Source of the DNA: Massilia phosphatilytica
GTDB taxonomy: Bacteria > Pseudomonadota > Gammaproteobacteria > Burkholderiales > Burkholderiaceae_D
Direction: 5' to 3'
Assembly (NCBI RefSeq): GCF_002968015.1
Contig: NZ_PUIP01000022.1
Location: 51,327-115,326 of the forward strand
Length of the DNA: 64,000 bases
The stretch's first letter is position 1. Every line of letters starts with the position of its first letter. Positions 51,199 through 60,309 of this stretch are shown piece by piece. The position numbers were made by a program, and so were the translations under genes. Below the pieces are notes generated by a model that had not been told where the DNA came from, searched no databases, and worked only from the letters and a program-made list of their open reading frames with translations.

Positions 51199-53370
51199 TC
51201 ACTCTGCGCCGCCCGCGACGGTGGGCGCGGTGTCCACGTTGAGTGCCTTCGTCAGGAAGCCCCAGCGGTCCGCGACCTCCTCGATCTGCTTGCTCGTCGG
51301 CTTGCCCGCACCGTGGCCGGCCTTCGTGTCGATGCGGATGATCACCGGATTGCTGCCCGCCTGCGCCGCCTGGGCCGTGGCGGCGAATTTGAAGCTGTGC
51401 GCCGGCACCACGCGGTCGTCGTGGTCGGCCGTCGTGATCATCGTGGCCGGGTAGCACGTACCCGGCTTGAGGTTGTGCAGCGGCGAGTATTTCACGAGCG
51501 CCTTGAACTCTTCCGGGTTTTCCGACGAGCCATAATCCGACGTCCACGCCCAGCCAATCGTGAACTTGTGGAACCGCAGCATGTCCATCACGCCCACCTG
51601 GGGGATCGCCGCCGCGAACAGCTCGGGCCGCTGGGTCATCGTCGCGCCCACGAGCAGGCCGCCATTGCTGCCGCCGCCGATCGCGAGTTTCGCCGGCGAC
51701 GTCACCTTGTTGGCGACCAGCCATTCCGCCGCGCCGATGAAGTCATCGAACACGTTCTGTTTCTTGAGCTTCGTGCCCGCCTCGTGCCACGCTTCGCCGT
51801 ATTCGCCACCGCCGCGCAGGTTGGCCACGGCATATACGCCGCCCATTTCCATCCACGCCAGGTTGGCCGGGGAGAACGCGGGGGTGATCGAGACATTGAA
51901 GCCGCCGTAGCCGTAAAGATAGGTCGGGTTGTTGCCGTCCAGTTTGAGGCCCTTCTTCGACACGATGAACATCGGCACGCGCGTGCCGTCGCGGCTCGTG
52001 AAGAACTGCTGGCGCGTCTCGTAGTCGTTCGGGTCGAACTGCACCTTGGGCTGGCGGAACACGCTGCTGGCGCCTGTCTTCATGTCCAGCCGGTAGATCG
52101 TCGTCGGCGTCGTGAAGCCGGTGAACGAAAAGAAGGTTTCCCTGTCACCGCGCTTGCCCGTGAAGCCCGCGACGCTGCCGATGCCAGGCAGCGCGACCTC
52201 GCGCACCGGCTTGCCCTTCAGGTCGACGATCCTGACGACGCTGCGCGCGTCCGCGAGGTATTGCGCGATCAGGCGGTCGCCGACCAGGTGCGCCGACACG
52301 AGCGTCTGCGCGCTTTCCGGCACGATCGTCTTCCAGTTCGCGTCCTGCGGCTTGCGGGTGTCGATGGCGACGATGCGCTGGCGCGGTGCGTTGCGGTCCG
52401 TGACGAAATAGAACACGGGGCCGACGTTGTCGACGAAGTCATAGGCCGCGTCGAAGTTGTCGATCAGCGGCTGGACCTTCGCGTCCGGCGTTGCCAGGTC
52501 CTTGTAGAACACGCGGTATTTATGGGCCGTGCCCTTCGTCGCCGTGATGATGAGGTAGCGGCCGTCGTCCGTCGTGGCCGCGCCGAAGCCCCATTCCTTC
52601 TCGTCCGGCCGGTCATAGACGAGCTGGTCGGCATCCTGCGGCGTGTCCAGCTTGTGGTAGTACAGCTTCTGGAAGTAATTCACGTCGGCGAGCTTCGTCG
52701 CCTCCTTCGGCTCGTCGTAGCGGCTGTAGAAGAAGCCCTTGCCGTCGCGCGTCCAGGCCGTCTCCGAGAACTTGACCCACCTGATGAGGTCCGGGAGATC
52801 CTTGCCGGTCGCCACGTCGCGCACCTTGATCTCGTTCCAGTCCGAGCCCGATGCCGCCGTCGAGTACGCGAGCAGCTTGCCGTCGGGACTCACGGCGAGG
52901 CCGGCCAGCGCGACGGTGCCGTCGGCAGCCAGCGTGTTCGGGTCGAGCAGCAGGCGCGGCGTCTCCGTCAGCGACGTCATCGTGTACAGCACAGCCTGGT
53001 TCTGCAGGCCGTCGTTGCGGCTGTAGAAGTAGCGGCCGCCTTCGCGGAACGGCACGCTGTAGCGCTCGTAATTCCACAACTGGGTCAGGCGCTGGCGGAT
53101 GGCGGCGCGCTGCGGGATCGCGGCCAGGTAAGCCTGCGTGACCTGGTTTTCCGCATCGACCCACGCCTTCGTGTCGGCGCCGTTGGCGTCTTCCAGCCAG
53201 CGGTAAGGATCGGCGATGGTCGTGCCGAAGTAATTGTCGGTCTGGTCGACTTTCTTCGCGACCGGATAGGTCAGCGGCGCGCCGCTGCCGGCACAAGTCT
53301 GGCTGATGGCCGGACCGGCACCGAGCGCCGCGACGAGCGCGGCGACGAAGGGGGCATGTCTCATGTGCAT
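51199..53370 (-). CDS. Exported prolyl oligopeptidase (S9A)
   Basis: 723 residues. A signal peptide (FVAALVAALGAGPAISQ) precedes the seven-bladed propeller (about 90-430), which begins at DPYRWLED. In the alpha/beta hydrolase domain the Ser nucleophile is in IGGGSNGGLLVG, the Asp in DHDDRVVPAHSFK and the His in KAGHGAGKPT. It cleaves short peptides after proline, here in the periplasm. Two ATGs (53370, 53364) are equally possible and neither has a strong ribosome binding site. Confidence 0.92.
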   Translation of the reverse strand: MHMRHAPFVAALVAALGAGPAISQTCAGSGAPLTYPVAKKVDQTDNYFGTTIADPYRWLEDANGADTKAWVDAENQVTQAYLAAIPQRAAIRQRLTQLWNYERYSVPFREGGRYFYSRNDGLQNQAVLYTMTSLTETPRLLLDPNTLAADGTVALAGLAVSPDGKLLAYSTAASGSDWNEIKVRDVATGKDLPDLIRWVKFSETAWTRDGKGFFYSRYDEPKEATKLADVNYFQKLYYHKLDTPQDADQLVYDRPDEKEWGFGAATTDDGRYLIITATKGTAHKYRVFYKDLATPDAKVQPLIDNFDAAYDFVDNVGPVFYFVTDRNAPRQRIVAIDTRKPQDANWKTIVPESAQTLVSAHLVGDRLIAQYLADARSVVRIVDLKGKPVREVALPGIGSVAGFTGKRGDRETFFSFTGFTTPTTIYRLDMKTGASSVFRQPKVQFDPNDYETRQQFFTSRDGTRVPMFIVSKKGLKLDGNNPTYLYGYGGFNVSITPAFSPANLAWMEMGGVYAVANLRGGGEYGEAWHEAGTKLKKQNVFDDFIGAAEWLVANKVTSPAKLAIGGGSNGGLLVGATMTQRPELFAAAIPQVGVMDMLRFHKFTIGWAWTSDYGSSENPEEFKALVKYSPLHNLKPGTCYPATMITTADHDDRVVPAHSFKFAATAQAAQAGSNPVIIRIDTKAGHGAGKPTSKQIEEVADRWGFLTKALNVDTAPTVAGGAE

Positions 53371-53457
53371 GATCGTTGTTGTATGTTGGGTTGTCGGCGG
53401 ATGCCGCTGAGCATGATAGCGCGAATCACGTATCAAGACGACAACCCTCTCGCGGCC

Positions 53458-54897
53458 TCACGCGGCACGCCGCTCCGGCCCCGCGTACGACCGGGCACTC
53501 TGCCACTGGCGCCGCATGTCGTCGGCGCTCGCGATCTGTTCCTCCGACAGGCGGCGCGCGACGATCGCCTTGTTGGCGCTGGCGGCCGGGTCGCCAGCGT
53601 CCGCCGCCAGCAGCATCCACATGTACGAGCGCACCGTGTCGCGCGCGACGCCGCGGCCGCTGTTGTACATGCCGCCCAGGTTGTACTGGGCCAGCGCGTG
53701 GCCCTGCTCGGCGGCCAGCCGGTACCAGTGCACGGCCTGCCCGTCGTCCTGAGGCACGCCCTGGCCATTTGCGTACATGACGCCGAGATTGTTCTGGGCG
53801 CTCGCATCGCCCTGCTCGGCGGCGCGCCGGTACCATGCCGCCGCCAGTGCCTCGTCGCGGGGCACGCCCTGGCCGTTCGCGTACATCACGCCGAGCGTGA
53901 ACTGGGCCTTGGCCGCACCCTGCTCGGCCGCGCGCCGGTACCAGTACAACGCCCGCTCCGGATCGCGTGGGACGCCGCGCCCGAACGCGTAACGGCTACC
54001 CAGGTTCACCTGGGCGAGCACATGCCCCTGCTCGGCCGCGGCCAGCGTCCAGGCCAGCGCGGGACCGCTCCAGCGCGGGCCCGCTTCAGCCCTCTCTCCG
54101 GCCCCGTCGCGCGCGCCTGCGAGCGCTTCCGCGTCGGCCGCGCCCAGCAGCTGGGCCAGGCTGAACTGCGCTTCCGCGTCGCCCTGCTCGGCCGCGCATT
54201 CGAGCCACGCGCGCGCGCCCTGCGCGTCGGAAGGGAGCCCGTGCCCCGCCAGATAGGCGAGCCCCAGCAAGCGCTGCGCCGGCGCATGGCCGCGCGCGGC
54301 CGCCCGCCGGAACCAGTACAACGCCTCATGCTCGCTCGGCGCCACGCCCTCGCCGCGGCGGTACATCAGCCCGAGCGCGACGGCGGCCTCGGCATCGTCC
54401 AGCAATGCGGCCTTGCGGAACCAGGCCATCGCGAGCGGCAGGCTGGGCGCCACGCCCGCGCCGTCCCGGTAGCAGGTGCCGAGCAGCCGCTGGGCGCTGG
54501 GCAGATCCTGCTCGGCCGCCTTGTAGTACCAGGCGGCGGCCTGGGCCGCGTCGCGCACGACGCCCCGCCCCGCCCGGTACAGGTCGCCCAGGTTCTGCTG
54601 CGCCGACGCGTCGCCCTGCGCGGCGGCGAGGCCGAACCAGTACGCCGCGTCGCAGTCCGACTGGTGCACGCCCCGGCCGAGGAAATACATGCTGCCCAGG
54701 TGGTTCTGGGCGAACGCAAGGCGCTGGCGCGCGGCCCGCTCCAGCCAGCGGCAGGCGGCGACGTCGTCCTGCGGGGCGCCGTCGCCTTCCTTGTACATCA
54801 TGCCCAGGTTGAACTGGGCAAAGGCGTCGCCACACGCGGCGGCGCGGGCGAACCAGGCGAGCGCGCCGGCGCGCGGGAGAGACTCGTGACTGTGCAT
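53458..54897 (-). CDS. Sel1-like repeat protein, twelve repeats
   Basis: 479 residues, almost wholly Sel1-like repeats of about 36 residues with the pattern AAEQGxAxAQxxLGxxYxxGxGVxxD. I count twelve; the seventh has an insert of about 15 residues, and the ninth and tenth share LGVMYANGQGVP, a sign of recent duplication. There is no signal peptide, so it is probably cytoplasmic and a protein-binding scaffold. ATG54897 follows AGGAG; an upstream GTG is less likely. It lies downstream of the exonuclease and YegD-like genes on the same strand. Confidence 0.88.
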   Translation of the reverse strand: MHSHESLPRAGALAWFARAAACGDAFAQFNLGMMYKEGDGAPQDDVAACRWLERAARQRLAFAQNHLGSMYFLGRGVHQSDCDAAYWFGLAAAQGDASAQQNLGDLYRAGRGVVRDAAQAAAWYYKAAEQDLPSAQRLLGTCYRDGAGVAPSLPLAMAWFRKAALLDDAEAAVALGLMYRRGEGVAPSEHEALYWFRRAAARGHAPAQRLLGLAYLAGHGLPSDAQGARAWLECAAEQGDAEAQFSLAQLLGAADAEALAGARDGAGERAEAGPRWSGPALAWTLAAAEQGHVLAQVNLGSRYAFGRGVPRDPERALYWYRRAAEQGAAKAQFTLGVMYANGQGVPRDEALAAAWYRRAAEQGDASAQNNLGVMYANGQGVPQDDGQAVHWYRLAAEQGHALAQYNLGGMYNSGRGVARDTVRSYMWMLLAADAGDPAASANKAIVARRLSEEQIASADDMRRQWQSARSYAGPERRAA

Positions 54898-55090
54898 GCG
54901 GTAGCTCCTGACGGACACGCGTTGAGGCCAAGAATTGCCAAAAGTGTAATGACGAGATGCATTACGGATTTGACTTGCGCCAACGTGTAGGCGATGGACG
55001 TCGGCAAAAACGACGCGGGCGCGACGGCTCGGCCAGCGAGGACACTGCTACGCGACGAACCCTACTGCATGCAGGAAATAAGAGCGCCGC

Positions 55091-55726
55091 TCAGGCTGGC
55101 ACGCGCCGTCCGGCTGCGTACACGCCCATGAATGCCTCGACCTTCGCGGCCGCCACGCGGTTCAGCGCGACGAGCAGGTCCGGGTCGACACCTGCCAGGC
55201 CATAGGCGTCGCCGAGGTGGCGGCCGATGTGCAGCAACAATTGCGCGGCCACTTCGGCGTCGGCCTCGGCCCGGTGGGCGTTGCCCTTGAACACGATGCC
55301 GAGCGCACGCGACAGCTGGCCCAGCTTGTAGCTCGCCATGCCCGGGTACACGCGGCGCGACAGCTTCAGCGAGCACACGAGCCCGGCGTGCCGGCAGCCG
55401 TGGCCAAGCCGCGCGCCCTCGGCCTTGAGGAATTTCTCGTCGAAACTGGCATTGTGCGCCGCCAGCACGTCGTCGCCGATGAACTCGATGAGGGCGGGCA
55501 CGACCTCGGTGGCCGGCGGCGCGCCGTCGACCATCGCCTGCGTGATGCCCGTCAGCTGGGTGATGAACGACGGCACGCGCACGCCGCAGTTCACGAGCGA
55601 GACGTAGCGCTCGACGATACGGCCGTCCGCGATGCGCAGGGCCGCCACCTCGGTGATGCGGTCGCCGCCGTCGGGCGACAGGCCGGTGGTCTCGAAGTCG
55701 AGCATGACAATGGGGCGTTCGAACAC
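55091..55726 (-). CDS. DEDDh 3'-5' exonuclease (DnaQ-like)
   Basis: 211 residues. Exo I is MLDFETTGLSPDGG (Asp and Glu), Exo II is AHNASFDEKFL (Asp), and Exo III is AHRAEADAEVAAQLL (His and Asp). It resembles the stand-alone epsilon-like exonucleases that trim DNA or RNA 3' ends. The start is GTG55726 (FERPIVMLDFETTG) with AGAGGA 7 bp upstream; an upstream in-frame extension lies inside the Hsp70 gene and is rejected. It follows the YegD-like gene by 25 bp. Confidence 0.9.
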   Translation of the reverse strand: MFERPIVMLDFETTGLSPDGGDRITEVAALRIADGRIVERYVSLVNCGVRVPSFITQLTGITQAMVDGAPPATEVVPALIEFIGDDVLAAHNASFDEKFLKAEGARLGHGCRHAGLVCSLKLSRRVYPGMASYKLGQLSRALGIVFKGNAHRAEADAEVAAQLLLHIGRHLGDAYGLAGVDPDLLVALNRVAAAKVEAFMGVYAAGRRVPA

Positions 55727-55751
55727 GGTAATCCTCTTTAGCCAGATGGCT

Positions 55752-57002
55752 TCAACCAAACTTGCGGGCGGCGTCGATCGCCAGCCCGGCGCCGATGCTG
55801 CCGAACAGGTCGCCTTCGACGCGGCGCGCGTCCGGGACGATCGCGGCGATGCGTTCGCGCAGGCTCGCCACGCCGCTGGAACCGCCCGTGAAGAACACGG
55901 TGTCGACGCGTTCCGGGGCGATGCCGGCTTCGTCGAGCAGGCGCTGCACGGTCGCACCGACGCTGTCGATCATGCCGGCGATGGATGCCGTGAACAGGTC
56001 GCGGTGCACGCGCAGCAGTTCAGGCGGGTCGAGCCGGTCGAGGTCGAGCGCTACTTCGGGCGTGTCCGACAGGCCGATCTTGGCCTCTTCCACGCGCATC
56101 GCGAGCCAGTGGCCGGCGCGGTCGTCGATCAGCCGCTGCAGGCGCTTGAGCTTGTCCGGCTCGGCCGCGTCGCGCACGAGGTCGGCCAGCTGCGCGATGT
56201 TCTTGCGGGTATAGGCCTGGTTGATCGTATGCCACGTCGCCAGGTTAAAGTAATAGCTCGACGGCACCGCGGCGCCCGACACCAGCGCGCTGCCATGGCC
56301 CAGCAGCGGCATCACGGACGCGAGGCTCAGGTATTTATCGAAGTCCGTGCCGCCGATGTGCACGCCGCCGGTCGCGAGGATGTCGTCGCGGCGGTCCAGG
56401 CGGCTCGCCCGCGCCGGACCGAGGCGCACGAGCGAGAAGTCGGACGTGCCGCCGCCGATGTCGGCGATCAGCACCAGCTCTTCGCGTTCGATGCGCGATT
56501 CGTAGTCGAACGCGGCCGCAATCGGCTCGTACTGGAAGCCGATCTCCGCGAAGCCCACGGAACGGGCGATGTCGGCGAGGGTGTCCTCGGCGAGGCCGTC
56601 CGCGTCCGGGTCGTCGTCGACGAAGTACACCGGGCGGCCGAACACGGCACGCTCGAAGGGGCGTCCCGCCTCGCGCTCGGCGCGCCGCTTGACCTCGCCG
56701 ATGAAATATCCCAGCAATTGACGGAACGGCAACGCGCGCCCCCCGACTTCCGTCTGGCCGTCCATCAGGCTCGTGCCCAGCAGGCTTTTCAGCGACCGCA
56801 TCAGGCGGCCGTCGTAGCCTTCCAGATAGTCGGCCAGCGCGGCGCGGCCATAGCGCACCTGCTCGTCGTCCGCATTGAAGAACACGACGGACGGCAGGGT
56901 CGCCTTGCCGTCCTCGAGGGGCAGCAGCGTGGGTTGGCCGGGCCGCACCCAGCCGACGGTGGAATTGGATGTGCCGAAATCGACGCCGCAAGCGTTGGCC
57001 AT
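55752..57002 (-). CDS. yegD: Hsp70-family protein, YegD-like
   Basis: 416 residues, about the size of an Hsp70 nucleotide-binding domain alone. The phosphate 1 loop is GVDFGTSNSTVGW, phosphate 2 is IADIGGGTSDFSLV, and the adenosine site is VFFTGGSSGVASLR. The substrate-binding domain is missing, as in YegD, so it is not a classical foldase. The role is unknown. It is probably co-transcribed with the exonuclease gene and perhaps the Sel1 gene, and is divergent from ctaD across 100 bp. Confidence 0.88.
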   Translation of the reverse strand: MANACGVDFGTSNSTVGWVRPGQPTLLPLEDGKATLPSVVFFNADDEQVRYGRAALADYLEGYDGRLMRSLKSLLGTSLMDGQTEVGGRALPFRQLLGYFIGEVKRRAEREAGRPFERAVFGRPVYFVDDDPDADGLAEDTLADIARSVGFAEIGFQYEPIAAAFDYESRIEREELVLIADIGGGTSDFSLVRLGPARASRLDRRDDILATGGVHIGGTDFDKYLSLASVMPLLGHGSALVSGAAVPSSYYFNLATWHTINQAYTRKNIAQLADLVRDAAEPDKLKRLQRLIDDRAGHWLAMRVEEAKIGLSDTPEVALDLDRLDPPELLRVHRDLFTASIAGMIDSVGATVQRLLDEAGIAPERVDTVFFTGGSSGVASLRERIAAIVPDARRVEGDLFGSIGAGLAIDAARKFG

Positions 57003-57102
57003 GGAACACTCTCGATGAAAGGGGCGAGATGTTACCAGATTCCGGCCGCGGAACCAACGCCGGCCCGGCTTGTCTCATGCACACCACGCCAACGGAGGGC
57101 CC

Positions 57103-58713
57103 ATGTCGACCACGGCAGGCAGTTCCGCAAGCAGTTCCGACCACGCGCCCGGCAGCCATGCCGGCGAGCAAGCCCACCCGCACGGCTGGCGGCGCTGGCT
57201 GTTCGCCACCAACCACAAGGACATCGGCACGCTGTACCTGTGGTTCTCGGTCGCCATGTTCATGGCCGGCGGCGTGCTGGCACTCCTCATCCGGCTCGAA
57301 CTGTTCCAGCCCGGCCTGCAATTCTTCCAGCCCGAGCTGTACAACCAGTTCGTCACGATGCACGGCCTCGTGATGATCTTCGGCGCCATCATGCCGGCCT
57401 TCGTCGGCTTCGCCAACTGGATGGTGCCGCTGCAGGTGGGCGCGTCCGACATGGCGTTCGCCCGCATGAACAATTTCTCGTTCTGGCTGCTGCCGCCCGC
57501 CGCGATCCTGCTGCTGGGCTCGTTCTTCGTCGCCGGCGGCGCCAACGCGGCCGGGTGGACGATGTACCCGCCCCTGTCGGTCCAGATGGGACCGGGCATG
57601 GACATGACGATCTTCGCCGTCCACCTGATGGGCGTGTCGTCCATCATGGGCGCGATCAACATCATCACGACGATCCTGAACCTGCGCGCGCCCGGCATGT
57701 CGCTGATGAAGATGCCGATGTTCTGCTGGACGTGGCTGATCACGGCCTATCTGCTGATCGCCGTGATGCCCGTGCTGGCGACGGCCGTCACCATGATCCT
57801 CACCGACCGCCATTTCGGCACGACGTTCTTCAACGCGGCCGGCGCCGGCGACCCCGTCATGTTTCAGCACATCTTCTGGTTCTTCGGCCACCCGGAGGTC
57901 TACATCATGATCCTCCCCGGCTTCGGCATCATCTCGCAGGTGATCCCCGCGTTCGCGCGCAAGCCCCTGTTCGGCTATGCGTCGATGGTCTATGCCACGG
58001 CCGCCATCGCCATCATCTCGTTCGTCGTCTGGGCGCACCACATGTTCACGACCGGCATGCCCGTCACGGGCCAGTTGTTCTTCATGTACGCGACGATGCT
58101 CGTCGCCATTCCCACGGGCGTGAAAGTGTTCAACTGGGTCGCGACGATGTGGAAGGGGTCGCTCAGTTTCGAAAGCCCGATGCTGTTCGCCGTCGGCTTC
58201 CTCTGGGTGTTCACGATCGGCGGCTTCACCGGCCTCATCCTCTCCGTGGCGCCCATCGACGTCCAGGTGCAGGATACTTACTACGTGGTCGCGCACTTCC
58301 ATTATGTGCTGGTGGCCGGGTCGCTGTTCGCCCTGTTCGCCGGCTATTACTACTGGGCGCCGAAATGGACAGGACACATGATCGACGAACGACGGGGGCG
58401 TTTCCACTTCTGGAATTCGCTCGTCTGGGTCAACGTGACCTTTTTCCCGATGCACTTCCTCGGGCTCGCGGGCATGCCGCGCCGCTACGCCGACTACCCC
58501 CTCCAGTTCACGGACTTCCACGCCCTCACGTCCGTGGGCGCCTTCCTGTTCGGCCTCTCGCAGGTGTACTGGCTGTTCCGGGTCGTGATCCCGAACGTCC
58601 GCGGCGGTGCGCCCGCGCCCCCGAAACCGTGGGAAGGGGCGGAAGGCCTCGAATGGACCGTCCCGAGCCCGGCGCCGTTCCATACGTTCGAGACGCCGCC
58701 CATGGTCAAGTGA
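57103..58713 (+). CDS. ctaD: Cytochrome c oxidase subunit I (A1-type), orphan
   Basis: 536 residues with about twelve membrane helices. Haem and copper ligands are visible: MHGLVMIFG (His), FGHPEVYIMILPGFG (Cu-B His, with the Glu of the A1-type D channel), VWAHHMFTTG (Cu-B His pair), and VVAHFHYVL (haem His). It reduces oxygen and pumps protons. The usual partners ctaC, ctaG and ctaE are not adjacent; only a DUF2244 gene follows, 16 bp later. GGAGG precedes ATG57103; an upstream TTG is rejected. Confidence 0.93.
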   Translation: MSTTAGSSASSSDHAPGSHAGEQAHPHGWRRWLFATNHKDIGTLYLWFSVAMFMAGGVLALLIRLELFQPGLQFFQPELYNQFVTMHGLVMIFGAIMPAFVGFANWMVPLQVGASDMAFARMNNFSFWLLPPAAILLLGSFFVAGGANAAGWTMYPPLSVQMGPGMDMTIFAVHLMGVSSIMGAINIITTILNLRAPGMSLMKMPMFCWTWLITAYLLIAVMPVLATAVTMILTDRHFGTTFFNAAGAGDPVMFQHIFWFFGHPEVYIMILPGFGIISQVIPAFARKPLFGYASMVYATAAIAIISFVVWAHHMFTTGMPVTGQLFFMYATMLVAIPTGVKVFNWVATMWKGSLSFESPMLFAVGFLWVFTIGGFTGLILSVAPIDVQVQDTYYVVAHFHYVLVAGSLFALFAGYYYWAPKWTGHMIDERRGRFHFWNSLVWVNVTFFPMHFLGLAGMPRRYADYPLQFTDFHALTSVGAFLFGLSQVYWLFRVVIPNVRGGAPAPPKPWEGAEGLEWTVPSPAPFHTFETPPMVK

Positions 58714-58729
58714 ATCCGGGAGGGCCGCC

Positions 58730-59182
58730 ATGACGCGCGAATGGACATTGCGGCGCAACTGCTCCCTGTCCCCGCGCCAGGTGGCGCGTGCCTACGCCGT
58801 CCTCTGCCTGGGCTCGCTCGCCGTCGCCGTTGGCTTCCTCGTCCAGGGCATCTGGTTCGTCCTGGCGTTTTCCCTGCTCGAACTGGCGCTCGTCGGACTC
58901 GCCCTGCTCGTCTATGCGCGCCATGCGACGGACCACGAGCGCATCGCCCTGTCCGAGTCCGGGCTGCTCGTCACCTGCGTCCAGGCCGACCACCGGGAGC
59001 TCACGCGCCTCGATCCGCTGTGGACCCGCGTCGTCGTGCCCGACGAACGCCGGCGCACGCTGATCCAGCTGGAATCGCGGGGCGTGAAGGTCGAGATCGG
59101 CCGTTTCGTGGATGAGTCCCGGCGCCGCCAGGTCGCACGCGAGCTGCGCCAGGCGCTGCGCAGCGTGTCGGCGATGCGCTAG
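58730..59182 (+). CDS. DUF2244 membrane protein
   Basis: 150 residues. Two adjacent membrane helices (about 22-62, AYAVLCLGSLAVAVGFLVQG) are followed by a soluble beta-rich domain (VVVPDERRRTLIQLESRG, KVEIGRFVDESRRRQVAREL). This is the DUF2244 pattern, a family often encoded with cytochrome oxidase genes and thought to help their assembly, though the role is not established. It follows ctaD by 16 bp with GGGAGGG. Confidence 0.85.
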   Translation: MTREWTLRRNCSLSPRQVARAYAVLCLGSLAVAVGFLVQGIWFVLAFSLLELALVGLALLVYARHATDHERIALSESGLLVTCVQADHRELTRLDPLWTRVVVPDERRRTLIQLESRGVKVEIGRFVDESRRRQVARELRQALRSVSAMR

Positions 59183-59228
59183 TCGAGAATGCCAGGGTTC
59201 CCACGCATAGGGACATCTGCGCTCCTTT

Positions 59229-59242
59229 TTGATCAGCATCAA
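59229..59242. promoter_or_regulatory. Perfect FNR/Anr-type box
   Basis: TTGATCAGCATCAA matches the FNR/Anr consensus TTGAT-N4-ATCAA at all ten defined positions. It lies between the DUF2244 gene and the cyanophycin operon, centred about 160 bp before the iaaA start. A downstream CATAAT (59321-59326) could be the -10; the box would then sit near -96. Oxygen-dependent control of the operon is inferred. Confidence 0.6.
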
Positions 59243-59394
59243 GCGACTGACTGAGCCGTGTAAGCCGCGTCCGACAATCACACGGCGACGCGACCGATGT
59301 TTCTATTTTTTTATGTTTTGCATAATGCGGTATCAGCATTGCCGCACTGCGTTGGTGCGCGCATTGCGCAAGTTTGCCAGGAGAGAAGAACAAC

Positions 59395-60309
59395 ATGAGC
59401 GTGACGCAAGGATATGCAATCGTCGTGCACGGCGGCGCGGGAAGCCCGCGCGCGTACGACGACGGATGCGAGCGCGCGGCGCAACGGGCAGTCGAGGAAC
59501 TGGCCATCAGCGCCGACGCGCTCGAGGCCGCCATCGCGGCCGTCGCATCGATGGAAGACGATGGCCGGTTCAATGCCGGCAGCGGTTCGGTCCTGTGCCT
59601 GGACGGCGCGACCGTCGAGATGGACGCCTCCATCATGGACACGCGCGGCCGCCTCGGCGCCGTCGCCTGCGTGCAGGGCGTGAAGAATCCCGTGCTGCTG
59701 GCGCGGGCCGTCGCGGAGACGCCGCACTGGCTGCTGGCCGGCGATGGTGCCGCCCGTTTCGCCGCCGCCATCGGCCACCCGACGCACACGGCGATCTCGG
59801 ACCACCAGCGCGAGGCGCACGCGAAAGTGGTGCGTGAACTGGCCGGCCGCGTGCCCGCGATGCCGGGCATTTCGGAGGAAGCGAAAGCCTTCCTGCGCTT
59901 CTGGAATTACCAGACGCCGCTGGAGCTGCCCGCGCACGCCGCGTGCGACACCGTGGGCGCCGTCGTGCGCGACGCGGCCGGCCACTTCGCCGTGGCGCTG
60001 TCCACGGGCGGCTCGGCGCCGTCGCTGCTGGGCCGCGTGGGCGACACGCCGATCATCGGCAGCGGCTTCTATGCGGGTCCGCAAGGCGCCGTCGCGGCCA
60101 CCGGCATCGGCGAACAGATCGTCCGCCACCTGCTGGCGCGCACCGTGTATGGCTGGATCGAAGACGGCATGCCGCTCGACCAGGCGCTCAAGCGCGGCGT
60201 CGGCCTGTTCGACCCGAAGGTGCCCGTCGGCCTGATCGGCGTGAGCCGCGCGGAAGCGGCCGCCTTCAGCAACCAGGACATGCCCCACGCAAGGATCGTC
60301 ACGCCATGA
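59395..60309 (+). CDS. iaaA: Isoaspartyl peptidase / L-asparaginase (Ntn hydrolase)
   Basis: 304 residues. The self-cleavage site and nucleophile Thr186 are in AACDTVGAVVRDAAG. The N-terminal subunit starts VVHGGAGSPRAYDD and has GSGSVLCLDGATVEMDA. The enzyme hydrolyses beta-aspartyl dipeptides; in this operon the substrate is most likely beta-Asp-Arg released from cyanophycin by the next gene. The stop overlaps cphB by ATGA. CCAGGAG precedes the ATG. Confidence 0.93.
   Translation: MSVTQGYAIVVHGGAGSPRAYDDGCERAAQRAVEELAISADALEAAIAAVASMEDDGRFNAGSGSVLCLDGATVEMDASIMDTRGRLGAVACVQGVKNPVLLARAVAETPHWLLAGDGAARFAAAIGHPTHTAISDHQREAHAKVVRELAGRVPAMPGISEEAKAFLRFWNYQTPLELPAHAACDTVGAVVRDAAGHFAVALSTGGSAPSLLGRVGDTPIIGSGFYAGPQGAVAATGIGEQIVRHLLARTVYGWIEDGMPLDQALKRGVGLFDPKVPVGLIGVSRAEAAAFSNQDMPHARIVTP

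Noticed and set aside
51313..54990. A 1225-codon plus-strand frame
   Set aside because: It is antisense to the prolyl oligopeptidase and the Sel1 protein, both of which show clear motifs on the minus strand.
54898..55090. A small gene in the gap between the exonuclease and Sel1 genes
   Set aside because: The only frames are short, lack a Shine-Dalgarno sequence and mirror the composition of neighbouring antisense DNA.
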